Shown here: positions 1-10,027 of the stretch, in pieces
How positions within the stretch are numbered: the first letter of the stretch is position 1
Layout of the letters: every line of letters begins with the position of its first letter
From: Leptodactylus fallax
Lineage: Eukaryota; Chordata; Amphibia; Anura; Leptodactylidae
DNA length: 64,000 nt
NCBI GenBank assembly: GCA_947044405.1
Contig: CAMRHE010000352.1
Location: 124,001-188,000, forward strand
Direction of reading: 5' to 3'
Translations under genes and position numbers: made by a program
The notes under the pieces: generated by a model
Seen by the model: the letters and a program-made list of their open reading frames with translations, nothing else
Told to the model about the DNA's origin: nothing
Databases searched by the model: none

Positions 1-244
1 AAAAAAAAAATAAAATACATATTTGGTACTGATGCATCTGTAAAACCAGTAAAAAAAAATCCAAAACATTATTTAACCACCATGATGAATGCCATAAAAA
101 AACTACCAGAAAAAAATCATCTTTGTCCACTTGCCTCAAAAAGAATAGAATAAGCAATAAAAATCATATGTACCCCAAAAATGGTACTGGTAAAACAAAC
201 AGCAAACAGCACGTTCCACAAAAAACAAGCAGTCAACCATCTTC
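1..244. other. AT-rich intergenic sequence, nothing recognised
   Basis: A-rich sequence with several adenine runs. The short open frames lack any recognisable domain and no terminal repeats are visible. Confidence 0.5.
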
Positions 245-374
245 ATTAGAGATGAGTGAATTTCTCATAAATTCGATTTGGCAGCTTCGCCAAATTTCCC
301 AAACTGATTTGATTAATTTGCGGTGAATTGCGTTAAAAAACAGCTATTTTCCTGGCTGCAGAGAGCCTGGGTAT
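245..374. repeat. Interspersed repeat, copy A (partial)
   Basis: This copy starts ATTAGAGATGAGTGAATT and ends near CTGGCTGCAGAGAGCCT. The same string of motifs recurs at 2221-2352 with moderate divergence: ATGAG, AAATTCGATT, a TTTGCGGTGAAT block, and AACAGCTATTT followed by CCTGGCTGCAGAGAGCC. It is therefore a dispersed repeat and not unique sequence. The family resembles a common frog non-autonomous repeat, but I cannot name it with certainty. Confidence 0.7.
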
Positions 375-490
375 TATGGGGATGTGCATTTTAAACTAAG
401 GACACGTCGGAATAGCCTTTGGAAAGGCTATTTTGCACCTACCTTTGCCGTTGCATCACGCCCCCTGCGATGTCCTGGACCCCCTAGCTC

Positions 491-765
491 GAGTAGGACT
501 ATAAAAAAGATGGCCGCCGTGCATGCGCAGAGCTGCTTGTGTAGGAATAAAAAAATATGGCCGCCGGGCATGCGCAGAGCCGCTCCTGTAGGAATAGAAT
601 AAAGAAGGCCACCAGCCATGCGCAGAGCCGCTCGTGTAGGGCTAGAAAAAAGATGGCCGCCAGGCATGTGCAGAACCGCTCGTGTAGGTATAGAATAAAG
701 ATGGCCGCTGGGCATGCGCAGAGCCGCTCATGTAGGAATAGAATAAAGAGGGACGCCAAGCATGC
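491..765. repeat. 48-bp minisatellite (about 5.5 copies)
   Basis: Successive units carry TGGCCGCC-like cores at about 511, 558, 606, 654, 702 and 750, giving a period of 47-48 bp. Each unit reads roughly AAAGATGGCCGCCGGGCATG, then CGCAGAGCCGCTCGTGTAGG, then AATAGAAT. Because 48 is divisible by 3, frames stay open on both strands, so the short open frames here are repeat artefacts and not genes. Each unit holds a YY1-like AAGATGGCCGCC and an NRF1-like GCATGCGCA stretch (motif resemblance only). Confidence 0.85.
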
Positions 766-982
766 TGTGGTGTTTGTGTGAATGCAGTTTTCACTGACTT
801 CCACATACACTGGAGAGTTTACCCATCTCACTTTGTTAAATCATTTTTGTATTTTTTTGTAATACAGAGTCAGATTTGCCATTGTCCATTACAATTACTG
901 TATTGTGCTGCATTGTGATGTGTGACTGTCCCCAGAGTTTCTTACATTGCTTTACATGACAACGTCAGTCCTTTTAGTGAAA

Positions 983-1141
983 AATCTTTTTTAAGGGTTT
1001 TTTGGGGGCAAATGTGGGGTTTTTTTTTGTTATCACTGCGAAAACAAAACATGCTGACTAAAGCAGCATGCTGTACTCTATAGTACAAAATCTCATTTTT
1101 TAAAGGGTTTTTTGGGGGCAATAGTGTTTTTTTTTTGTTAA
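983..1141. repeat. Local direct duplication of about 50 bp
   Basis: A T-rich block with TAAGGGTTTTTTGGGGGCAA (from about 991) recurs from about 1101 with the same downstream T-run and GTTA. The spacing is about 110 bp. There is no coding content. Confidence 0.6.
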
Positions 1142-1509
1142 CCAATACACACAAAGTGCTGTTATCATGGCAAAAAAAAAACAAGCTATCCAGATTAAAT
1201 CTAATTTTGTTCTGGCATTCATTCACCGTTAAAAAAAAACCCAAAACAAATACACACTGTCTCAGAATTATCACTATTATATAAGCAGTGAAATAAAATT
1301 CACTGGAAAAAATATAACAGGACAAGGGACAGACTGAAGTAGTAGAAAGAAACACTTATGCCATCCACCAGTGCAAGTACTAATATGAACAATAAAAATG
1401 TGGTTGATTTCCATAAGGTAAAAATACCAGCGACTCTCAGCAAATATTCCTATAAATACAATGTAACCTTTATTCACATGTTAAAAAAAGGACAAATATG
1501 GCATAATAA

Positions 1510-1675
1510 CCATTTTTTTTTTTATAATAGTATATTCACACCATTTGCGTTATTATTACGTTTTTTTTTTATAAGATTATAGTCACACTGTTTGTATTAT
1601 TATTGAGTTTTATTTTGTTTTCATTTTATAGGAGTATATTCAAACTATTTACATTATTATTTGTTTTTTTTATGG
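1510..1675. repeat. Imperfect tandem AT-rich repeat (about 3 copies)
   Basis: Three diverged copies of a roughly 55-bp unit, each with a T-run, ATAAnAnTATAnTCACAC-like sequence and a TTATTATT block. The flanks (1142-1509 and 1676-2220) are AT-rich, contain short TTTA runs near 2050, and show no gene. Confidence 0.45.
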
Positions 1676-2220
1676 TTTATAATTCATTGGTATGCAAATT
1701 AAGATAATCAAGGATATAATATAATGCTGATTCCTGTATGTATTCCTGTACATATTTCTGATTCCTTTATGTATCCTGGCATTATATATTTGTCTTTTGT
1801 TAATTTTGATATCATATAAAGTAATGTTTATTGTTGTTATCATTTCTGCTTGAACAGTAATCACGGTCTTGCCATACACTGAGACCTATGGTCATATTGT
1901 GGATTCATATTTTCCATCTCTTTTTTTTTTTTTTAATGGAGTCATGTGACTTTCCATGTGATACTATGTCACTTCCGGTGAGTATCCTGTCATCAGCATG
2001 AGGGATTTCATCTCCCGGTAAGTTTCTTTTTCATCTTGTAGTATGGTATACTTATTTATTTATTTATTTGTTTATATAATGATTATATTTTTATGGCATA
2101 ATTTATGCTTCTCAATTCGCATTTTATCATGATCATTTTATTGCACTGTTAAGCGGTGTTTGGTCTCTATTAGGTTCACATCTACCTATGTTTCTAGTGT
2201 TTGGCAACATCCTGGTTATT

Positions 2221-2760
2221 ATTAGAGATGAGCGAATTTTTCAAAAATTCGATTCGGCCACTTAGCCGAACTTTCCAAACCGATTCGATTCAATCCGAAT
2301 TAATTTGCGGTGAATCGCATTAAAAACAGCTATTTCCTGGCTGCAGAGAGCCTGTATAATGGTGTAGAACACTGTGCCTTGCAGTAAGATGCATAGGGAG
2401 TCTGCTGTGGTAGTGACACAAAACTGTGAGTCAGTATGACACGCACATGACAGCCGTCGCTCTTAGAACCACTGCACACTTCACTTATTTGGCCAGTTAC
2501 GGGACCAAAACTGACCAACTAACTCAAGTGAGAACTCAGCCTTACAGGTCAATGTTAGTGCCAGGTATAAAGAACCGTACAGAGGCCCAAGATCCCACTG
2601 TAGGATTTGGTCAGTAATCCATCATTATTGCTGATGCAAAAAAACAACAGGAGTGGATCCAAAACAGAGATGACCCGTTAATGGAATATTTGCAGGTCTT
2701 CTGTGTTTTGTACCCACTCCTGCTTTTGGCTACCAAATCATAAGCCAATTCTGATGGAGC
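2221..2760. repeat. Interspersed repeat, copy B (longer)
   Basis: This is a longer copy of the repeat at 245-374. After the shared CTGGCTGCAGAGAGCC it continues with non-coding sequence that includes inverted pieces (AACAGGAGTGGATCC near 2648 and the complementary CCACTCCTG near 2713). It looks like a non-autonomous DNA element. Boundaries and superfamily were not established. Confidence 0.5.
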
Positions 2761-2899
2761 CATGCAGGCCTTACAGCTGTTACACAGACAGGATCCGTTG
2801 TATGTCTCATTTTTCCTTCCTTCTGACAGATCAGAAGAAGGGTCAAATAAATGATGATGTCAACCAGGCCAAAAAGGCATAATAGTGGCCCAGTCATGG

Positions 2900-2983
2900 A
2901 GTTGGGAGGGTATGAGAACAGAGAACAGCATGAGAAATGACATAGTGTTGAGGTAGCAGCAGCATGAGGAGGCCACAGAGTGG
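2900..2983. repeat. 51-bp tandem repeat, left part (split by the hAT element)
   Basis: GAGGTAGCAGCAGCATGAGG followed by CCACAGAGTGG matches the tandem units at 6439-6566. The hAT element at 2984-6438 inserted into this array, so the two halves were once contiguous. Confidence 0.75.
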
Positions 2984-2993
2984 CAGTGTTCGT

Positions 2994-3145
2994 AAAAATA
3001 CTTTGGAAAAGTATTTTAAATACAAAATACAAAATACTTATGACTAAAGTATTTTAAATACAAATACTAAATACTTTCATCTCGAAGTATTTTTAAATAC
3101 ACATACTAAATACTACTTCAAAAGTATTTTACAAATACTAAAATA
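2994..3145. repeat. hAT subterminal repeats, left end
   Basis: Dense variants of AAGTATTTTAAATAC and its complement, at least eight in about 150 bp. The same motif fills the other end at about 6290-6432. Such subterminal arrays are typical transposase-binding regions in hAT elements; that function is inferred. Confidence 0.75.
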
Positions 3146-3240
3146 CTTGAAAAATTTAAACAAAAAATTTAATAAAAACAAAAAATGGAACAATTGAACA
3201 TTAAGCTAAATGGAAAAAGTTCTTCTGGAATCCATTTCAA

Positions 3241-5212
3241 TTTGAAGGATGGGTGAGATACGGCTGAAACGACAGACAACTGTCATCGTTGAACGTAAGA
3301 AATTGCGAGAAGTGCGTGTTCAAATTCGAAAGTAGTGCTTCGACTAGAAATTTGCTTTGAGTTTGTTTTGTTTTTTTGTGTGAGCAATTTCTTCTGAATT
3401 TGCAAGATGGTTGGCATGAGCATCCCCAGGAACGACTCCTTTTCTGATTGTAATAGGTCCAAACCCCTTGCAACTGGCTCCATAATGAATTTATACTGGT
3501 GTAGCAACTCCAATTCACTGGGCTTGAAAGCTGGAAGTTTCAAGGCTGTCGTTATTTTGTGTAATTTGGGCTCCACGTTTTCAGAAATCAAACGACAGAC
3601 AGCGTCGTACGTTGAGTTCCATCTCGTCTCACCAGGCGGTTTTAGGGAAAATCCAGTGACGGAGTGTATGAAGTCTGAGGTCTTGGTACTGTGAGATGCC
3701 AAATTCCAGAGTTTTGTGCATTTGGCAAAAGTGGCCCGGTACAGTTTTTTGTACTGACCCGATCCTGTAGTGCTTGTAAAAGCGTTCTTGACGTCGGTTG
3801 TGGCAAGCAAGTTCAAGGTGTGGCTCTGGCACCTTAAGTGCTGAGGCAGGATAATGGAGTCACCTAAGTCACCTTTATCCAGGGCATCGTTGGTGCTGTC
3901 ATTGTCCGTTTCTTCATGCTGAAGAATTTCGTTAATGTCCAGCCTTTGTAAGTCATCATCCTCGATACGGCCACTATCTTCATCTTCCGAATCGACGTCT
4001 TCAGAGGCACAGAAATCAAAACACTATGGATTTTCTTCACCAAATTCGTTGAACGCCTTAACGAAATTGCTGCCGTTGTCAGTGACGGTGTATGAAATTT
4101 TGTCAACGCTTAAACCGAACTTTTCATGCGTGTGGTATAAAGCTGCAGCAACTTCTTTGTAAGAATGTTCCCCGACGAGCCTTTTGCAGGAAATGGCGAT
4201 TGTTTTTCGTTCCAAATCGTTGGAGATCCAATGAGCAGTGACGCCGAAGTAACTTTTCCGGTTACTCGACCATAAATCGGCTGTAGTGCAAACGCTGTCA
4301 GCACTTTTCAACATGCTTTGCATCGTGCTAACCAGCTCGGTGTATTTTCTTTCGATCCGGTCTTTCAATGTTTTGGTGCTAATCACGTGTTTTCCTGGTG
4401 CTAAGCCTTCAACTAAGTTCTTTAAAGTCTGCTTCTCCACTGTGTAAAGAGGAAGGCCTTCGGAAACAATAAAGTTCATTACAAGATCGTCCACTTCTTT
4501 CTGGGTTATTGCGTGATGCATGTTTCATTCTTTCATCAAAGTCCATGGTGTCTGGACTTTAGCCGAGGTCGAATCGTAACGTGCTTGAGGCTGTTGGGTC
4601 TGGTCACCTTTGCACTGTCTGCCTTTCGATTCCTTATACTTTTCGTACTTCTGAACGAGGCTTGGATGGACATTCTTGAAAAAAAAAAAAAAACATTAAA
4701 GTCATGCTAACTATTGCAAAATCGCTAATTATTTAAAATATTTTTAATGAAACAAAACTTCACAAGGGTTTTTTAAGTGTAGTCTATGGTAATTTTTGCA
4801 TTATTGCATTTACGGTCCATTTATAGATTTCTCCTGCATATTTTTTTTTTTAGGTTTTTTTTTTGATGGTAATATAATGTAAAAAAAGTTTACCAAAAAG
4901 TGTTATATATAGGTTTTAAAAATTTGCTTCGGGGTTGGGGATTGTAAAATAAAAACCAAACCATGATGTAATTAAATAACTTACCCTTAAGTGCTTAAGG
5001 AAGTTGGACGTTGAATTTATTTGACCGGTGATTAACTTGTTTGGACAGTCCTTGCAGTAAGCAGACACTTTTTGTCCTGCCCCTGCCGTTTCGGATTTAG
5101 TCTTATTAATTTTGAAAAAAGTTCCGTCGAAAATTGCAGGGAGATGTGGGTCTTCGAGATCTGAATCATTGACGGTTGTGTCCCCTTCACTGGTATTACG
5201 ATTTTCCTCCAT
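3241..5212 (-). pseudogene. hAT transposase with BED zinc finger, intron-split and broken
   Basis: The likely start codon is at 5212. Exon 1 (5212-4985) encodes an acidic leader and the first half of a BED finger (Cys-Lys-Asp-Cys). A canonical donor GTAAGT follows at 4984. The acceptor is preceded by a long pyrimidine tract ending CAAG at 4675, and exon 2 resumes with AsnValHis. Joining them gives the expected His-x4-His half of the finger. Exon 2 carries the hAT core, including DLWSSNRKSYFGVTAHWI, TVTDNGSNFVKAF and an ETRWNS motif. The breaks are a TGA shortly before 4521, a TAG near 4025 and a frameshift near 3360-3400. The C-terminal hAT dimerisation motif is not visible, so the copy is dead and probably truncated. 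It could have been supplied by an internally deleted parent. Confidence 0.88.
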
Positions 5213-5216
5213 TTTT

Positions 5217-6070
5217 GGAGTATAAGCCGACTTTTTCAGCACATTTTTCATGCTATAAAAGCTCCCCTCGGCTTATACACGAGTCAGGGTCCACGGAGCA
5301 CAGAAAACTGGAAGGACCTGGAAGGGGGAGGTCTTCTAGTGCTACTGCTCTGTGATTTGCTTGTCAATAGGTCACGTGACTGACTGTGATGTCATCAAAG
5401 GTCCTGTAGCCACTGGTATGTAACATCTGCAGATAAGGTTGAGTCTAAATCCTAGTAGCTCCACCCACACCAGAGTATGATAACATGGTCATGATGTCAT
5501 CAGAGGACCTTTAGCCCACTAGGATTAGCATCTACCCTGCAGATAAGTCAGTGGCCAGGATTCATTGTGTCCTATAGAAGATGTCTGTCACATGGAGGAG
5601 AGGATGCTACAGTAAAGAGAAACATACAGGTACCTTCCTTTAGTTACTACGCCTATTAATGTCAGGCATTTGGTTTCAGTAACTCCATGTGCTTCACATT
5701 AATAGCAGTTAACCCCATGTCCCTCATAATAACCCCTGTGTGCCCTATATAAGGGTTACTAATATGTGAGACACATGGGGGTACTAATAAAGGACCTTAA
5801 TTATGAAGATACCTAATTATTACCTCCATGTCTCTCACATATCAGTAACTCTTATTTGAGGCACACAGGGGGTTAATGTGAGGGACATGATGGGGTTAAC
5901 TGCTATTACTATGAGGCACATGGAGTTACTAAGCTGTAATGCACATGACCAGACTTTTTATTTGCAATGGTGGATTGCTTATACTCGAGACAATACGTTT
6001 TCCCATTTTTTTGTGGTAAAATTAGGGGCCTTGGCTTATATCCGGGTCGGTTTATACTCGAGTATATACG
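5217..6070. mobile_element. Foldback/MITE-like insertion upstream of the hAT transposase
   Basis: The left end reads GAGTATAAGCCGAC and the right end GTCGGTTTATACTCGAGTAT (inverse complement), so the termini are inverted; the left end looks shortened. Inside, about 5680-5800 and 5810-5930 form a second inverted repeat (TAACTCCATGTG pairing with CACATGGAGTTA, and GCAGTTAACCCCAT pairing with ATGGGGTTAACTGC). It directly abuts the transposase start at 5212, and the open frame running into it gains a spurious N-terminus. There is no coding capacity and no TSD I could establish. Confidence 0.65.
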
Positions 6071-6289
6071 ATAATTTTACGGAATGGATTACGCGATCGG
6101 GATGATTAAAAACTAAAAATAAATCACGCTTCACTACAAGGCGGACTTGCGTTGCTGGAACGTGCTGGAATACCTTGCACGAGATACGAGAAACGAGAGT
6201 GATGACGTTACTCGCGCTGTTGTTTTTTTTTTAAGTGCGGTGAGGCGGGTTGTTTAAATTACAACATTTGTTTAGAATTTAGAAAGTAA

Positions 6290-6432
6290 TTAAAATACGT
6301 AAAATACTTCCTAAAAGTATTTTAATTACAAATACAAAATACTGAATAAAAAAGTATTTTAATTTAAAAAAACAAATACCTGACAAGTATTTTAAATACT
6401 ATTTTAATTACTTGTATTTTAAATACTCCCGA
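6290..6432. repeat. hAT subterminal repeats, right end
   Basis: The AAGTATTTTAAATAC-type motifs recur many times up to the terminal CGAACACTG, mirroring the left end. Confidence 0.75.
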
Positions 6433-6438
6433 ACACTG

Positions 6439-6566
6439 CAGAGTGGCAAGGTGACATAATGTGGAGGTAGCAGCAGCATGAGTAGGCTACAGAGTGGCAA
6501 GGTGACATAATATGGAGGTGGCAGCAGCATGAGGAGGCCATAGAGTGACCCGGTAACAGAGTGGGG
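6439..6566. repeat. 51-bp tandem repeat, right part
   Basis: CAGAGTGGCAAGGTGACATA recurs at 6439 and 6490 (period 51), each copy followed by GGAGGTGGCAGCAGCATGAG-like sequence. It degrades by about 6566. This is the target array of the hAT insertion. Confidence 0.8.
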
Positions 6567-7340
6567 AGGTGGGTGGCACAAACAGTACCCGCTGATGATG
6601 GTGGCTGTAAGAAGGAGCACTTGGCATCAGATGTGTGGCATCAGGCAGGTGGCAGCATCAGTAGTAGTGAGACTGGAGTATAGGAGTAGTAGTGGCGGAT
6701 GCTGTGCCACCTATCAGGCCGAGCACACTCACCAACCACTCCAGTCCCACTCTTGAGCTGGACAAAGTCAAGGGGGTCCTGCAGCACTACCGCATGGTGG
6801 TGGTCGTAGTTCTTTCCCCGGGGCGCTTCTAGTTGAAGTGAGGACTTCTCCTCTCTGAGCTGGTCTGGTGTTGGTCGGAAGGGCACTGATGGTGATTCAG
6901 GCACTACTCAGGAGTCAGCGGTGCAGGTAAACCAGAACAGTCTTTATTTGGCAACAGGAACAAAGGTAACGGCAGCTTTCAAATTGGGATAGTAGTACTT
7001 TGTCCAATCCCCAGCCTTGGTTCTAGGAGGCCTGACAGGGTTCTGGTTACCTGGAAACTAGGCCCGACGTAATCCTCCTGTCAGGGTTCCCTCTGTTCCT
7101 CCTGGCAAGGCACCGGAAAGCTCCACAATAATGGACAGTCAACAAAGTACTCCTGGCTGTCTCTGGGGCTGATTATAATCCTCCTGGAGGCTGTGATGGC
7201 TGACTGTTGGCCTAAGTCCAGCTTGTGGGGGCAGGAACACTCTGCACACCCTCACTGTCCCACTGCTCACACTACTGTAGACTAACTAGACTGAACTCAG
7301 GCCAAGGGTTACCGTGGAGACGGAGTCTCCCACAACCCCG
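6567..7340 (-). other. Unassigned; possible LTR-type sequence on the minus strand
   Basis: On the minus strand there is a TGTGGGAGACTCC start near 7340 and an AAATAAAGAC polyadenylation-like signal near 6940. Below it lies a G/C-rich block (6641-6904) with an open frame but no recognisable domain. This could be a solo LTR plus leader, but no TSD or partner LTR was found. Confidence 0.3.
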
Positions 7341-7469
7341 TCCAGTGGCCTGTGATAGGCCAGGGCTAAACCAAGGCTAGGTTTGAACACTGCAGGGGAG
7401 AATCAATAGGGGAAAGCTGCAACAACACATTTAACATAGATCGGGACGTACCAACACAAAACCCAGAGG

Positions 7470-7885
7470 CACACAAACAAACAAATTGAAGCAGTAGCCT
7501 CTGGGATGCTGCATTGACAAAGGTCAGTCTCTCCACATTTTGGTTGCACAGGTGAGTTTTTCTTGGGGTAAGTATGGTCCCTTGCCGTACTAAACACCCG
7601 CTCTGATGCCACACTACTGGCTGGAAGAGTGAAGTAATCAGGCGATACCTTTTAGAGTATACTCAGTTAGCCTCTAAAAGGTATCGCCTGATTACTTCAC
7701 TCTTCCACTACTTTCAATGACTAACACGGTACATTATACTACTACACTACTGGCTGGATAGGACAGCTTTTCCAGGGCAAACTCCACCAGTTGCAGTCAC
7801 AAATCCAGTTTGGCTGCCTAGTAGTCCAGCGGATCTGCCTGTATTTTTCTCCCTTCAATACATAAACGGCGAATAAGCCACTTAT
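7470..7885 (-). pseudogene. hAT (ZBED-like) transposase C-terminal fragment
   Basis: Reading the minus strand, 7885-7745 encodes a DPLDY-x-AAKLDL motif with two stop codons at expected Trp positions, then LEKLSYPASSV. After a 118-bp insertion, the frame resumes at 7612 with VASERVFSTARD and, after a frameshift, THLCNQNVERLTFVNAAS. These are the conserved hAT C-terminal dimerisation motifs (SERVFS, then NVE.L.F.N). The N-terminal RNase H-like core is absent, and the fragment ends at the hAT-N insertion at 7940 or before. It is unrelated in place to the hAT at 2984-6438. Confidence 0.85.
7626..7743. mobile_element. 118-bp insertion with 15-bp TSD and a perfect 35-bp stem
   Basis: ACACTACTGGCTGGA occurs at 7611-7625 and again at 7744-7758, flanking the insertion exactly. 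The stem arms 7623-7657 and 7672-7706 are perfect inverse complements, with a 14-nt spacer. The long TSD suggests LINE-type target-primed insertion, and the inversion suggests twin priming (inference). It interrupts the hAT transposase fragment between its PASSV and ASERVFS motifs. Confidence 0.8.
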
Positions 7886-8169
7886 TTTTTTCCCCACTAA
7901 TAAATGCCAAGAAAAGGCCTTGCAACATATAATGGTGCACAGGGCCGGTTTTAGACAAAGTGGGGCCCTGGGCAAAATTAAAAGCGGGGCCCCAAATGAT
8001 GATATGCAAACAACACCATCGTTTTGTAGTGGCAGCTCCTATAATAACGCCTCCTTTCTGCCAACAAAAAAGTTATAACAAGCCCCATTTTACCACACAC
8101 AATGCAAATGAGCACCTTTGTACCACCTAATAGATTTTTGCACCCAGGCATCAGTTATTATAGCGCCTC

Positions 8170-8520
8170 CTTATAAATAATAGTCCCTGCTTATAAATAA
8201 TATTACACCTCTATCAGTAATAGCTCCCTTATAAATGATAAATAGTGCTCTGTATCAGTAATATTCCGCCTTATCTGTAACAGTCACCACATAAAAATAA
8301 TACTGCTCCCTTATAAATAATAGCCCCGTCATAAATAATAGTTACCCTTATAAATAATAGTCCCCATTATCACTAATAGCCCCCTTTATAAATAAACCCA
8401 CTTAACAATTATACCCCCTTATAAACAGTTCCCCTCTTATAAATAATAGCTCACCCCTTGTAATGGATGCCTTATATATAATAGTTCCCCGTTTATAAAT
8501 AATAGCCCGTCTTATAAATA
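8170..8520. repeat. Short tandem repeat inside the hAT-N element
   Basis: Roughly 20-28 bp units of the form CTTATAAATAATAGTCCCC recur more than ten times with variation. Non-coding. Confidence 0.75.
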
Positions 8521-9000
8521 ATGGTGGCCCAAAACAGTATAATATGCTCTCCAGAGGCCCCCCCAGCATAATGCTCCACGGTGGCCCCAAACAGTATAAT
8601 ATACTGGAGGGCCCCCTCTGGAGAGCATATTATACTGTGTGGGGCCACTGTGGAGCATTATATTGGGAGGGCCCCTCTGGATAGCATATTATACTGTGTG
8701 GAGCCACTGTGGAGCATTATACTGGGGAGGAGGTCCTCTAGAGAGCATGTTATATTCTGTGGGGCCACTTTGGAGCATTATACCGGGGGCCCCTCTGGAG
8801 AGCATAATGCTCAAAAGTAACCCCACAGAATATAACATGCTCTCCAGAGCCCCCCACCCCCACATTATAATGCTCCACAGAATATAACATGCTCTCCAGA
8901 GGGTCCCCTCCCCAATATAATGCTCCACAGTGGCCCAAAACAATATATATGATATCCAGAGGGGGCCCCTCAGTATAATGCTCCACAGTGGCCCTACAGA
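8521..9000. repeat. Inverted blocks of a 55-60 bp repeat inside the hAT-N element
   Basis: The unit is GGAGAGCATATTATACTGTG, then TGGGGCCACTGTGGAGCATT. It runs plus-oriented at about 8610-8810 and inverse-complement on both sides (8521-8605 and 8815-9000), so the segment can fold into large hairpins. The overlapping open frames on both strands are repeat artefacts. Confidence 0.8.
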
Positions 9001-9552
9001 CTCCGTCAGTGCTATTATATTATACTCTGGGGTTCTTCAGACCCCAGAGTATAATTATCGAAGGCCCGGGGAAGGTAAGAGAAAATAACAAACAGTTATA
9101 ATTACCTTGTCTTACCTCTCCTGGGCCTCCTCGTGCTGCTCCACTATCCCCGCCGGCGACCGCTTCCTCTTCTCTGCGGCTGACGTCACGTGTTGTGGAC
9201 GTCACCGCTGAGGCCTGTGATTGGGCCTCAGCGATTACGTGAGGCAGGCTGTCAGCACGCCCCACGTGATCGCTACGGCTGAGGCCTGGCCTCAGCGGTG
9301 ATGTCCGCAACGCCAGAAGATGACGTCGGATGCAAGGACAGGTGAGTAAAAATGGTTGTTATTTTTACTCACCTCGGAAAGTGACCCTGCGGCACATGAC
9401 ACTGGGTCCCTTTCTATTGTTGATATGGCCGGGCCTGACTCCGGGATCCGGAGTCATCAGGCTCCGGATCCCGGGGGCCCCTTTGGGGACGGGGCCCTGG
9501 GCAATTGCCCAGTTTGCCCCCCCCCCCCGCTAACGCCGGCCCTGACGGTGCA

Positions 9553-10027
9553 GCACAAGGACTAATAAGACCCCAATAATTTGAATTATGATCTATTGCA
9601 AAATTGCAATGAGCAGCAGTATAATGGCAGTCAGGGCAGCAAGGTGTAGTAGGATTGTTATTACCCAGGCTGCAAACACCCCAAGTGAACCCTGTTCTGC
9701 TTCAATACTCTGTATAAATTCCTCTCTATCCTTTCCCTACATTTCTAATGCTCTTTCCCTGAACTTCGATTGAGCAAAATATCAGTTTTCAAGCCTTTTT
9801 CTACCACTTTCCCTAGTGCTTGCTGATGTCTCTCCCTGCACTAAGTACGCTGGAATGCCTGAATCCAAGATGGCGGATGGTATTTATAGAGCTGTGACAT
9901 CACAGTACTAGCTGGCTGCTGATTGGCTGCACGCATGGCATTGTGGGTGATCCCGTGTTTTCAGAGTTCCTTGCCCCATATCCTAACATGTGAGCTAGCC
10001 AGTTTAGGAAAAAATGCGATTCGTTAC
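9553..10027. repeat. Interspersed non-coding repeat fragment
   Basis: Contains CCAAGATGGCGGATGG near 9867 and a GATTGGCTGCACGCATGGCA block, ending in GCGATTCGTTAC just before the LTR at 10028. I associate such sequence with frog dispersed repeats. No coding content and no clear ends. Confidence 0.4.

Larger units (their letters stand above)
2984..6438 (-). mobile_element. hAT DNA transposon, 3.46 kb, with 8-bp TSD
   Basis: The left end begins CAGTGTTCG (2984) and the right end is CGAACACTG (6438), a perfect terminal inverted match over these bases. The flanking 8-mers are identical: CAGAGTGG at 2976-2983 and at 6439-6446. An 8-bp TSD with CAGTGTT-type termini is the hAT signature. The interior holds a minus-strand BED-finger transposase with in-frame stops, and a foldback repeat lies just upstream of its start. 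The element can no longer encode an intact transposase. Confidence 0.93.
7940..9544. mobile_element. Non-autonomous hAT element, 1.6 kb
   Basis: It begins CAGGGCCGG and ends CCGGCCCTG. The flanking 8-mers are ATGGTGCA (7932-7939) and ACGGTGCA (9545-9552), 7 of 8 identical. Internally, GGGGCCCTGGGC near both ends extends the inverted symmetry. There is no transposase. The interior is tandem and inverted minisatellite sequence. The structure and 8-bp TSD fit a hAT-derived non-autonomous element. Confidence 0.88.

Noticed and set aside
491..765. Possible CRISPR array because of regular spacing
   Set aside because: Whole units are repeated without unique spacers, and all context is eukaryotic.
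428..831. Overlapping open frames of 74-110 codons on both strands
   Set aside because: Product of the 48-bp tandem repeat (a multiple of 3).
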